Positions 1 through 8,897 of a stretch of DNA of 64,000 bases are shown here, one piece after another. The stretch is from contig NZ_BDBU01000042.1 in NCBI RefSeq assembly GCF_001613145.1, forward strand, positions 62,001-126,000. The letters are read 5' to 3'. A program made the translations under genes and the position numbers. Under the pieces are notes generated by a model, which saw only the letters and a list, made by a program, of their open reading frames with translations, was not told where the DNA came from and searched no databases. The DNA is from Nocardia jejuensis NBRC 103114 (GTDB lineage: Bacteria; Actinomycetota; Actinomycetes; Mycobacteriales; Mycobacteriaceae). Every line of letters starts with the position of its first letter. Position 1 is the first letter of the stretch.

Positions 1-3000
1 GGCTTCGGTGACCGAGGTGGTGAGCAGGCCCGAGAACGCCTGTGCGACAGGCAGGATCACCTGGCTCGCGACACCGTCGATCTCGGGGTACAGGGTGCGC
101 AGCGTCTCGTGCCGCTCGAGCACGTCGGTGAAGGCGTCGGCCAGGGCCGCGGTGTCCAGCGCACCGGACAGGCGCAGCGCGATCGGCAGGTTGTACGCCG
201 TGGACTCGCGATCGAAGCGGTTGATGAACCACATGCGCTGCTGAGCGGGCGAGAGCGGCAGGCGTTCGGGCCGCTCCCGGGCCACCAGCGCCGGGCGGCG
301 GGCCTCGCCGAGTCCCGATTCCACCAGTGCGGCAAGGCCGCCCACGGTGGGCGCCTCGAAAAGCGCGCGGACGCCGACGGTGGTATCCATCAGCGCGCCG
401 ACCCGGGCGACGGCCTTCGCGGCCAGCAGCGAGCTGCCGCCGAGTGCGAAGAAGTCGTCGTCGATACCGACCCGCTCGGCGCCGAGCAACTCCGCGTACA
501 CACCCGCGACGAGTTCCTCGGCCACCGTGCTCGGGCGGCGGTAGAGCGCACCCTCGAACACCGGCTCGGGCAGGGCCCGGCGGTCCAGCTTGCCGTTGGC
601 GGTGAAGGGGATCTCCTGCAGCACCATGAAGGCCGCCGGAACCATGTAGGAGGCGAGGCGTCCGGTGAGACTCGCCCGCACCGCCGCCACATCGAGGTCC
701 GCGTCGTCGGAGACCAGGTAGGCGACCAGCTGATCACCGCGGGTGGCGTGCGCGTGCTTGATCACCACGGCGCGGCGGATCTGCGGCTGCTCGGTCAGCA
801 CCGATTCGATCTCGCCGATCTCGATGCGATAGCCGCGCAGTTTGACCTGGAAGTCGTTGCGGCCCAGGCACTGCATGGAACCCGTCTCGGTCCAGCGCAT
901 GAGATCGCCGGTGCGGTACATGAGTTCGCCCGGCGACCAGGGGCAGGCGACGAAACGACCGGCGGTCAGGCCGGGCTGACCGCGGTAGCCGCGGGCCAGC
1001 TGCGGACCGCCGACGTACAGCTCACCGATCGAACCGACCGGCACCGGACGCAGGCGCTCGTCCAGCACCCACTCCCGCACGCCGGCGAACGGCGGGCCGA
1101 TGTGCAGTTCCTCGGTCACCGACCACGGGTGCGCCGCCTGCGTCACGCAGGTGGTCTCGGTCGGGCCGTAGACGTTCACGAAGGAACGACCGGCCTCGGC
1201 CCAGCGGCGCGCCAGCTCCAGCGGGCACGGCTCGCCGCCGACGATGGCGACCTGGACATCGGGGGTGTCGTGCGGGTCGACCGTACCGAGCGCCGACGGG
1301 GTCATGAACACGTGCGTGACCCGGTGCGTGCGGAGCACCTCGGTCAGCTCCGCGCCCATGGTGGCGTCCGGGGGCGCGACGACCAGGGTGGCGGCGGCGT
1401 CGATGGCCATGGCCAGCTCGCCCACCGAGATGTCGAAGGCCGGGGACGCGACGTGCAGCACCCGCGCCGCCGGGGTGAGGAAGAAGTGCTCGGTCTGCCC
1501 CGCGGCGAAGGAGGGCAGGCCCTCGTGGGTGACCATGACGCCCTTCGGCACGCCGGTCGAACCCGAGGTGTAGATGACGTACGCGACATCGGCCGGGCGC
1601 AACGGGCGAACCCGCTCCGCGTCGTCCACCGCATCGGCGGCGAATTGTCCTACTTCACTGAGGAATCCCGCATCGTCGAGCACCAGCCAGTCCACCTGCG
1701 CGGGCAGTCCGGCGTGCGACGCCGACACCGTGAGCCCGTACGACGCACCGGAATCGGAGACCATGCGCTCGATGCGATCAGCCGGGTACGCCGGATCGAC
1801 CGGAGCCCAGCCCGCGCCCGTCTTGGTGATCGCCCAGGTGGCCAGCACCGACTCCAGCGAACGCGGCATGCCCAGGGACACCAGGTCGCCCGGTCCGACC
1901 CCGCGTCCGATCAGCAAACGCGCCAAGCGATTCGACCGCTCGTCCAGTTCGCGGTAGGTGAGTTCACGGTCGCCGTCGACGAGCGCGATGCCGTCCGGCT
2001 GTGCCGCGACCGCCGTGGCCAGCATGTCCGGCAGCACCCGGCCGGTCACGACCGCACCGCCGGAACGCGTGGTGAGATCGGCGTATTCGTCCTCGGACAG
2101 CAGCGGCAGCGCGTCCACGACTACCGTCGGGTCTGCGGTGATGGCCGTCAGCAACTGGACGAAACGGTCGGCGAAGATCTCAATTGTCGAGGGGTCGAAG
2201 AGATCTGCCGCGAATTCGAACTCCGCGTTGATCCCCGTCGGTGCCGGACCTTCCCCGGGACCGGCACCGACGAAGCTTTCGGTGACCGCGACCGACAGGT
2301 CGAATTTGGTCACTCCGGTGTCCAGCGTACCCGCCGTGGCAAGCAATCCGGGCAGTTCGACACTGATGTCGCCGGATGCGGTGAAGGACAGCACCACTTG
2401 GAACAGTGGGTGCCGCGATTGTGAGCGAGGCGGATTCAGCGCCTCGACGAGTTGCTCGAAGGGCACGTCGGCGTGGGCGAATGCCGCGAGATCGATGTCC
2501 CGAACCCGCTGCACGAGTTCACGGAACGCGAGCGTGCCGTCGATCTCGGTGCGCAGCGGAAGCGTGTTGACGAACATGCCGATCAGGTCGTCGAGTTCGC
2601 GCGCGCCGCGCCCGCCGACCGGCGTGCCGATCACGATGTCGGACTCACCGGACAAACGGGACAGCAACACCGCCAGCGCGGCGTGCATCAGCATGAACGT
2701 CGAAACACCCTCCGCCCGGGCGGTTTCGACGATGCGCGCGTGCAGGGCGGCCGAGAGCTCGACCGAGCTCTTGCCGCCGCGGCCGGTGGCCGTCACCGGG
2801 CGCGGGCGATCCGAGGGCAGCTCCAGCAGATCCGGTGCGCCCGCGAGGGTCTGCTTCCAGAAGTCCAGCTGCCGGGCCAGCAGGGACTCCGCGTCGTCGG
2901 CCGAACCCAGGCGATCCCGCTGCCACAGTGTGTAATCCGCGTACTGCACCGGCAGCTCCGCCCACATGGGCGGCTGACCGGCAAGGCGCGCGGCGTAGGC

Positions 3001-6000
3001 GAGCATGAGATCGCGGGCCAGGATGGGCAGCGAAAGACCGTCGGCGGCAACGTGATGCAGCACCATCGCCAGCGCGTAGCGCGGAGCGGGTGCCGAAGAG
3101 CTCTCGTCGAGATCGGTTGACGAGGTCAGGTCAATGAAAGAACCGCCCAGTCCGCAATCGGAATCGGACACCTCGACCACCGTGAAAACCTGCGCGCGGA
3201 ACGGGATCTCCCGCTCCAGGTCGAAACCGCGACTCGCGATCACGCTCAGCGCGTCGTCGAGATCGGGCCCGCCGATCACCACCTCGTGCGCGACCAGCTC
3301 CGCGGGCTCGGGCAACTGGGCGATCGGCAGCACCCGCTGGTACGCCTGACCATCGCTCGTCACGGGGAAGACGGTGCGCAGGGCCTCGTGCCGCGCCAGC
3401 ACATCGGCGACGGCGGCACGCAGCGCGGACAGGTCCGCCTCGCCGCTGAGCCGGACCACGAACGGCATGTTGTAGTTCGCGCCGCCGGTGTCGAAGTGAT
3501 TGAGGAACCAGATGCGCTGCTGCGCCGGGGAGAGCGGCACCTGCGCGGGGCGCTCGGCCCCGGTGCGCGGAACCAGCCCCACCGATGTGCCGAAGGACGC
3601 GTCCTCGTCCAGGAACTGCGCGTCGATGACCTCGGCCAGCTCGGCGACATTGGTGGCCGAGAACATCTCGCGCACGGTCAGGCGGCAGCCCAGCTCGGCG
3701 TTCAGCCGCGCCGCCACCTGCGTGGCGATCAGGCTGTTGCCACCCAGGGCGAAGAAGTCGTCGGTCCGCCCGACCCGCTCCGAACCGAGGGTCTCGGCGA
3801 ACACCCGCGCCACGGTCTGCTCGACCACCGAGACCGGAGCCTCGTAGCGCGCGACCACCCGCACCGGGGCGGGCAACGCGGCCCGGTCGAGCTTGCCGGA
3901 GGCGTTGACCGGCAACGCGTCCAGCACCATGTAGGCGCTGGGCACCATGTACGACGGCAGCGCACGCGCGGCCGTGGCCCGCAGCCGGGTCTCCTCGATC
4001 GGGAGGTCGGCGACCACGTACGCGACCAACTGCTCCTCGCGCACGATGACCACCGCGCGGACGACCTCGTCCAGTTCGCCCAGCACCGACTCGATCTCGC
4101 CGAGCTCGATGCGCAGACCGCGCAGCTTCACCTGGAAGTCGGTGCGGCCGAGGTACTCGAGCTCGCCGTCCTCGGTCCAGCTCACCAGATCGCCGGTGCG
4201 ATACATCGATTCGCCGGGCGTGCCGTGTCCCTCGGCGCCCGCGAACGGGTCGGCCACGAAACGCTCGGCGGTCAGCCCGGAATTTCCCACGTAGCCCCGG
4301 GCGAGCTGTACCCCCGACAGATACAGCTCACCCGGAGTCCCTACGGGAACCGGCCGCAGACGTGCGTCGAGCACGTACAGCCGGGTATTGGACACCGGCG
4401 CGCCGATCGGCACGAACACGGTGTCAGCGGCCGTCACCTCGTGGAAGGTGACATCGACCGCGGCTTCGGTGGGGCCGTAGAGATTGTGCAGGCTGGTCCC
4501 GATCGCCGCACGCAGGCGCTGCGCCGTGGCGGCGGGCAACGCCTCGCCCGAGGCGAACACCTGACGCAGCGAGGACACTCGCGCGGCCTGCTCGTCGTCC
4601 AGCCCGGCCAGGAACGCCTCCAGCATGGAGGGCACGAAGTGCGCGACCGTCACGCCGTAGTCGGCGATGACCGTGCGCAGGTAGGCCGGATCACGGTGCC
4701 CGTCCGGTTGCGCCAGCACGAGCGTCGCGCCGATCTGCAACGGCCAGAAGAACTCCCAGACCGAGACGTCGAAGGTGGCGGGCGTCTTCTGCAGCACCAC
4801 ATCGGGCGTGGCCAGTGCGTAGGTCTGCTGCATCCACACCAGGCGGTTCACGATCGCGGCGTGGCTGATCGCCACACCCTTCGGGCGCCCGGTGGAACCG
4901 GAGGTGAAGATGACGTAGGCGGTGTTCGCCGGGCGCAGCGCCGCGAGGCGCTCGGTGTCGGCGATCGGCTCGGCGGAGTAGGCCGAGAGCTCCAGCTCGT
5001 CCAGGATCAGCGTCGCGACATCGGTCGCGGGGCGATCCGCCACGGATCCGAGTACCAGTGCGGGAGAAGCTGTTTCGAGAATGTGAGTGGTGCGCTCCAC
5101 CGGGTTGTCCGGATCCAGCGGCACGTAGGCCGCACCCGCGGCCTGCACCGCGTACATGGCGATCACCAGCTCCGGCGACCGGCGCAGGTGCAGCGCGACC
5201 AGCTTCTCCGGGCCGACTCCGAGCGAGATGAGGTGCCGCGCAAGGCGATTGACGCGGCCGGCGAAGGAGGCATAGTCCAGGTCCCGGGCCGGCTCGCCCG
5301 CGAGACGCACGGCCGTGGCCCCCGGGGTCCGCCGAGCCTGCGCCTCGAACATCGACACCAGCGTCGCGCCGGGCTCCGTCGCACGCGTGGTGCTGTTCCA
5401 GAGTCGCAGCACCACTTCGCGTTCCAGCTCGGTGCTGACATCCACGCCCGCGATCGGCGCGGCCGGATCCAGTTCCACCAGACGCTCCAGGAAGCGCAGG
5501 AACCGCGAGTGGTGCCGGGCGATCTCGCTGGCGGAGTAGAGGTTCGGGTTCACCTCGAAATCGAGGTGGATGCGATCGTTGTCGCCGTAGAAGACGTTGA
5601 GGCTCATGTCCTCGATCGGGCCGGTCGACATCAGGTGCAGCCGCCCGCTGATATCGCCGAAGTCCAGGCGATTGTGGAACAGCATGATGTTGACCATCGG
5701 GCCGAACAGCGCACGGGTGGCCGGGCTGCCCTCGCGCTCGGCATCGCGGCGGATGTCCTCGTGCCGGTAGCGCTGATGGCGCAGCGCGCCGGAGACCTCG
5801 ACCCGCATGGCGGTCAGCAGATCCGCCCAGGTGACCTCCGCGCCGAGCCCGATCCGCAGCGGCACGATATTGGACAGCATGCCCACCGAGCGCCGCATCA
5901 CGGCGGTGGTGCGCGCGGTGACCGGAAGGCTCAGTACCACTTCGGGTTTGCCGGTCATCAGGCCCAGGTATGCGGCGAACGCGGCGAGCACCACCACGGG

Positions 6001-6819
6001 GAGTCCCGAATCATGCTGTGCGCCAATGGCTTCGATTCGTTCTTGCAGATGCACGGGCAGCGCCGCGCCGAACACCCGGTTGCCCGCGCTGCGGGGGGCG
6101 GTGCGGCTGTTGAGGGTGGTCGCGCCGTCGAGGTCGCGGGTGCGTTCGGCCCAGTGCGCGCGGTCCGAGACGAAACGGCTGCTCTCGCGGTAGGCGAACT
6201 CGCCCGCGACCAGCTCGGGCAGGGAACCGACCTTGACCGTCTCGGGCTCCACACCCTGCTGACGCGCGGTGAAGCGCTTGGCGGTCCACTGCATGACGCT
6301 CATCGCGGCGTAGCCGTCGCCCACGATGTGGTGGGCGCGCACGAACCAGAAGTAGCGCTGGTCGGCGACCCGGATGAGGGTGGGCGCGAAGAGCAGATCG
6401 GTCAGCAGCTGTACGGGGCGAACCAGCTCGGCGCGCATCCACTCGTGCGCGGTGGCGATGGGATCGGCCTCGTCGCGCAGGTCGAGGTACGTGGTGTGGG
6501 ACTTGTCGTCGGTCAGATCCAGGTACTGGCACGGCTGACCGTCGATCTCGATGAAGCGCAGCTGCGAGGAACGCCAGACCTGCACGCCCTCCTCGGAGAC
6601 CCGAAGCAGCAGGTCGGCGTCGAAATCACCCTGGATGTCGACGTACTGCGCCATGTTGACCGGGACGTCCGGCTCGAGCAGCTGGGCGTACCAGAGCCCG
6701 ACCTGCGCGGGTCCGAGAGGGAAGGGTTCCGAGGCACCCGGCGGCAGCTGCGTGGTTCTGCTGTCCAGGCCCGCGGTGACGTTTTCCGGACCGAACTTCC
6801 CCAACTCCGTACCCTGCAC
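1..6819 (-). CDS. Non-ribosomal peptide synthetase, C-A-T-C-A-T-C..., 3' end outside window
   Basis: Assembles a peptide on thiolation domains; cytoplasmic megasynthase. 2273 codons are open to the window edge with no stop, so the protein continues beyond. Order seen: C1 (HHIVGDG near residue 163), A1 (TSGSTGRPKG near 640), T1 (LGGNSL near 1025), C2 (SPAQQRIWF near 1096, HHVAADG near 1255), A2 (TSGSTGVPKG near 1750), T2 (LGGSSL near 2122), start of C3 (SPAQQRMWF near 2190). The ten A1 pocket residues, aligned on GrsA, read DVWHFSLVDK, the serine code known from EntF; C1 also begins like EntF. The A2 pocket (D-I-G-F-I-G-V-C-V) matches no code I know. Start: GTG at 6819 behind AGGGAGG with 5-base spacing; an in-frame TAG lies at 6832-6834. 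The product is unknown; a serine-containing siderophore or lipopeptide is possible. Confidence 0.93.
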   Translation of the reverse strand, partial: MQGTELGKFGPENVTAGLDSRTTQLPPGASEPFPLGPAQVGLWYAQLLEPDVPVNMAQYVDIQGDFDADLLLRVSEEGVQVWRSSQLRFIEIDGQPCQYLDLTDDKSHTTYLDLRDEADPIATAHEWMRAELVRPVQLLTDLLFAPTLIRVADQRYFWFVRAHHIVGDGYAAMSVMQWTAKRFTARQQGVEPETVKVGSLPELVAGEFAYRESSRFVSDRAHWAERTRDLDGATTLNSRTAPRSAGNRVFGAALPVHLQERIEAIGAQHDSGLPVVVLAAFAAYLGLMTGKPEVVLSLPVTARTTAVMRRSVGMLSNIVPLRIGLGAEVTWADLLTAMRVEVSGALRHQRYRHEDIRRDAEREGSPATRALFGPMVNIMLFHNRLDFGDISGRLHLMSTGPIEDMSLNVFYGDNDRIHLDFEVNPNLYSASEIARHHSRFLRFLERLVELDPAAPIAGVDVSTELEREVVLRLWNSTTRATEPGATLVSMFEAQARRTPGATAVRLAGEPARDLDYASFAGRVNRLARHLISLGVGPEKLVALHLRRSPELVIAMYAVQAAGAAYVPLDPDNPVERTTHILETASPALVLGSVADRPATDVATLILDELELSAYSAEPIADTERLAALRPANTAYVIFTSGSTGRPKGVAISHAAIVNRLVWMQQTYALATPDVVLQKTPATFDVSVWEFFWPLQIGATLVLAQPDGHRDPAYLRTVIADYGVTVAHFVPSMLEAFLAGLDDEQAARVSSLRQVFASGEALPAATAQRLRAAIGTSLHNLYGPTEAAVDVTFHEVTAADTVFVPIGAPVSNTRLYVLDARLRPVPVGTPGELYLSGVQLARGYVGNSGLTAERFVADPFAGAEGHGTPGESMYRTGDLVSWTEDGELEYLGRTDFQVKLRGLRIELGEIESVLGELDEVVRAVVIVREEQLVAYVVADLPIEETRLRATAARALPSYMVPSAYMVLDALPVNASGKLDRAALPAPVRVVARYEAPVSVVEQTVARVFAETLGSERVGRTDDFFALGGNSLIATQVAARLNAELGCRLTVREMFSATNVAELAEVIDAQFLDEDASFGTSVGLVPRTGAERPAQVPLSPAQQRIWFLNHFDTGGANYNMPFVVRLSGEADLSALRAAVADVLARHEALRTVFPVTSDGQAYQRVLPIAQLPEPAELVAHEVVIGGPDLDDALSVIASRGFDLEREIPFRAQVFTVVEVSDSDCGLGGSFIDLTSSTDLDESSSAPAPRYALAMVLHHVAADGLSLPILARDLMLAYAARLAGQPPMWAELPVQYADYTLWQRDRLGSADDAESLLARQLDFWKQTLAGAPDLLELPSDRPRPVTATGRGGKSSVELSAALHARIVETARAEGVSTFMLMHAALAVLLSRLSGESDIVIGTPVGGRGARELDDLIGMFVNTLPLRTEIDGTLAFRELVQRVRDIDLAAFAHADVPFEQLVEALNPPRSQSRHPLFQVVLSFTASGDISVELPGLLATAGTLDTGVTKFDLSVAVTESFVGAGPGEGPAPTGINAEFEFAADLFDPSTIEIFADRFVQLLTAITADPTVVVDALPLLSEDEYADLTTRSGGAVVTGRVLPDMLATAVAAQPDGIALVDGDRELTYRELDERSNRLARLLIGRGVGPGDLVSLGMPRSLESVLATWAITKTGAGWAPVDPAYPADRIERMVSDSGASYGLTVSASHAGLPAQVDWLVLDDAGFLSEVGQFAADAVDDAERVRPLRPADVAYVIYTSGSTGVPKGVMVTHEGLPSFAAGQTEHFFLTPAARVLHVASPAFDISVGELAMAIDAAATLVVAPPDATMGAELTEVLRTHRVTHVFMTPSALGTVDPHDTPDVQVAIVGGEPCPLELARRWAEAGRSFVNVYGPTETTCVTQAAHPWSVTEELHIGPPFAGVREWVLDERLRPVPVGSIGELYVGGPQLARGYRGQPGLTAGRFVACPWSPGELMYRTGDLMRWTETGSMQCLGRNDFQVKLRGYRIEIGEIESVLTEQPQIRRAVVIKHAHATRGDQLVAYLVSDDADLDVAAVRASLTGRLASYMVPAAFMVLQEIPFTANGKLDRRALPEPVFEGALYRRPSTVAEELVAGVYAELLGAERVGIDDDFFALGGSSLLAAKAVARVGALMDTTVGVRALFEAPTVGGLAALVESGLGEARRPALVARERPERLPLSPAQQRMWFINRFDRESTAYNLPIALRLSGALDTAALADAFTDVLERHETLRTLYPEIDGVASQVILPVAQAFSGLLTTSVTEA

Positions 6820-7304
6820 CAGAGCCTCCCTCTAAGAACGAATTGCTAAGCGGCCGAACGATTTTCGGGCATCACGAAATAGGCTTTCGGTACCCCGCCG
6901 TTCGGGGACCCGAAGCCTCGATATCGCACTGCTCATGGGTGGAAAGACGAATGCGCGGCGTCCGTGACGCCCTGCGCGTGATTCGACTGGTACTCGGGGC
7001 CGGCGAAGTTCTCCCGTAGTCCTTCAGCCGGGATGCGGTTGCCTCGGGGCCATCCGCATCTGGGTTGTGTTGCTGCCGATCTCCTCCAACGTCACCAACG
7101 AACGCTCGAACGTCGCCCTGTTGTCTGCATCACATGGAGTGCCGTCCATGCATTGCGAAGACTAGGCGGAAACGTAATAAAACGGAACTTTTTCCTGAAA
7201 AAAAGTTGGACGAGCGTCTAGTTGGTTCGGGTAATCCCGGTAAATGTGCGTACGACCACACAACAAGGTGGCGGTGTGACCGACCACACTTTCGGATGCG
7301 AAGA
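6820..7304. other. 485-bp intergenic region upstream of the NRPS
   Basis: No convincing gene. It should hold the NRPS promoter. Visible elements are an AT-rich patch at 7169-7210 containing the inverted repeat AACTTTTT/AAAAAGTT, two direct copies of GACCACAC (7254-7261 and 7282-7289), and a GTGTG/CACAC inverted repeat (7274-7278 and 7285-7289) just downstream of the regulator gene's stop codon. The AT-rich patch stands out against the GC-rich surroundings. Confidence 0.6.
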
Positions 7305-8654
7305 CTATGAGTCGAAACGTTGCATCTGCGTTGCATCGGCGCCCATGCGCCGATCGAGCACGCGAATCTTCGCTTCGATCTGCGCGTACAGCGGAGATTC
7401 GCGATCGACCGTGGCCCGATAGGCCGCCCACGCGGCCGCATCGTCGCGTCCTTCCGCACCCGCGGTCCACCGACTCAAAACAGAGGTATCGCCGGAACGC
7501 AAAACGGCGGTGCGCAAACGAACTCGCAATTCATTGCGAATGTCTATAACTCCCGGAGCATTCGAGCGGGGCATCACCGGACCCGAGTACAGCCGGACGG
7601 CGCTGTCGGCATCCCCGGAATCCAGGGCGGCGCGCAGGGCCTCCACATCGGTCGCCACCGGAACGCGCAAACGATAAGGGCGCGAACCGAAGGCGCTGGG
7701 GCCGACCACCGACCGCAAACGCGACATGGCCGCGCGAATGGTGGCATTGTCGAGGTCCGCGTCGTCCAGCAGCAGAGCCAGATGATCCGCGGACAGGCCC
7801 TCGGGATGCTCGGCGAGCAACAGCAGAATCTCGGCGTGCCGCTGCGACAGCGGAACTCGCTCACCCGCCACCGTCAACTGCGGCTGCCCCAGCCCGATCA
7901 CCTCGAGCCCGAGACGCTCCGGCAACGGCGCGTCGGCGGTGCGGCGATCCTGACCGGACCGCACCGCGGCCAGCAGCAGATCCATCTCCGCGGCGGTCGC
8001 CGCCGCTTTCACCAGGGCCAGTATCTCCGGACGCGCCACCCGCACCCCGCCCGCGATCATCAGGACACTGACCAGTCGGCCGTCCGGATCGTGAACGGGC
8101 GCCGCGGCGCCGGTGATCTGATGCATGCGATGCAGGAAGTGCTCGGGGCCGTGGATCCAGGCCGCCCGGCCGGTCCGCACCACCAGGCCGATCGCATTGG
8201 TGCCGACCCGGCGTTCGCTCAGGTCGTTACCCTCGCGCAGACCCGCCTCGGCGGCGGCCTGCACCCGATCGGGATTGCCGTGCACCGACAGCACACGACC
8301 GAACTGATCCGCGATCACCACGATGAGTCCGGTGCTCGTGGCATCACGCAGCAGCAGCTTGTCCACCAGGGGCATGACCGCCGCGGTCGGATGCGCGTCG
8401 CGGTAGCGCTGCAAATCGGTGCCGCGAAGACCGCGACCGTCGTTGTCGTCCATGGGATCGACGCCGCCGCGCACACTGCGAAGCCACGATTCGAGAACCA
8501 TGGGTCGCAGTAAACCGGGCAGCTGACCGAGCTGTTCGCCACCCACACTGAGGTATCCGTGGGCTTGCGCGGCATAGGCCTCGAGCGCGCCAAGCTGCGT
8601 GCCCGGCTCGGCACCGTGCTGCGGATTGCTCCCACCTGTGATGTTGCTGACCAT
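7305..8654 (-). CDS. GAF-domain transcriptional regulator with C-terminal winged helix
   Basis: 449 aa. The N-terminal half has the AcoR-type GAF signature (RRVGTNAIG, then HFLHRMHQITGAAAPVHDPDG), a small-molecule or redox sensing fold. The C-terminal third (PLSQRHAEILLLLAEHPEGLS..., IRAAMSRLRSVVG, YRLRVPV) looks like an OmpR/SARP-type winged helix. There is no AAA+ or Fis domain between them, so it is not a sigma-54 activator. Start: ATG at 8654, preceded by GAAAGAAAGG; an in-frame extension to 8855 exists but has no good ribosome site and reads like untranslated DNA. It lies upstream of the NRPS on the same strand, 485 bp away, and could control it; that is inference. Confidence 0.8.
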   Translation of the reverse strand: MVSNITGGSNPQHGAEPGTQLGALEAYAAQAHGYLSVGGEQLGQLPGLLRPMVLESWLRSVRGGVDPMDDNDGRGLRGTDLQRYRDAHPTAAVMPLVDKLLLRDATSTGLIVVIADQFGRVLSVHGNPDRVQAAAEAGLREGNDLSERRVGTNAIGLVVRTGRAAWIHGPEHFLHRMHQITGAAAPVHDPDGRLVSVLMIAGGVRVARPEILALVKAAATAAEMDLLLAAVRSGQDRRTADAPLPERLGLEVIGLGQPQLTVAGERVPLSQRHAEILLLLAEHPEGLSADHLALLLDDADLDNATIRAAMSRLRSVVGPSAFGSRPYRLRVPVATDVEALRAALDSGDADSAVRLYSGPVMPRSNAPGVIDIRNELRVRLRTAVLRSGDTSVLSRWTAGAEGRDDAAAWAAYRATVDRESPLYAQIEAKIRVLDRRMGADATQMQRFDS

Positions 8655-8862
8655 TTGCCTTTCTTTCCGTCCCAAAGGGTACCGGCGCGCATTACTCCGT
8701 AAGGTGGAAGCCCGGTGTTTGTCCCGCAGGTCACACCGCGAACACGACCTCGCGAAATGTGAGCTACGCAGCACTTTGTTAAACGGAACGTGTTCAGTCC
8801 GGTGATGGTCCGCACCGGTGATCAGCCGTGATACCCAGTTCGTTGCCAAAGCCAAAGATTCG

Positions 8863-8893
8863 CGGGCCCGGCCGTTTCCGGGCCGGACCCGCA
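8863..8893 (-). terminator. Hairpin downstream of mftF
   Basis: GCGGGcCCGGCC pairs with GGCCGGaCCCGC around a short loop (one mismatch). It lies 5 bases past the mftF stop codon, so it probably ends that transcript. Confidence 0.6.
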
Positions 8894-8897
8894 GAAC

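Noticed and set aside
109..6849. Long plus-strand open frames (771 and 1187 codons) opposite the NRPS
   Set aside because: They are Arg/Gly/His-rich antisense shadows of a high-GC gene whose minus frame shows full NRPS motifs throughout.
8784..8797. CGGAACGTGTTCAG as a fifth KstR-type site
   Set aside because: It keeps AAC-GT-GTT but lacks the outer T and A, and is about 130 bp from the nearest start; could be chance.
8655..8897. Possible mftA peptide gene beside mftF
   Set aside because: No short frame ending in the conserved GVY tail was found here or in the flanking gaps.
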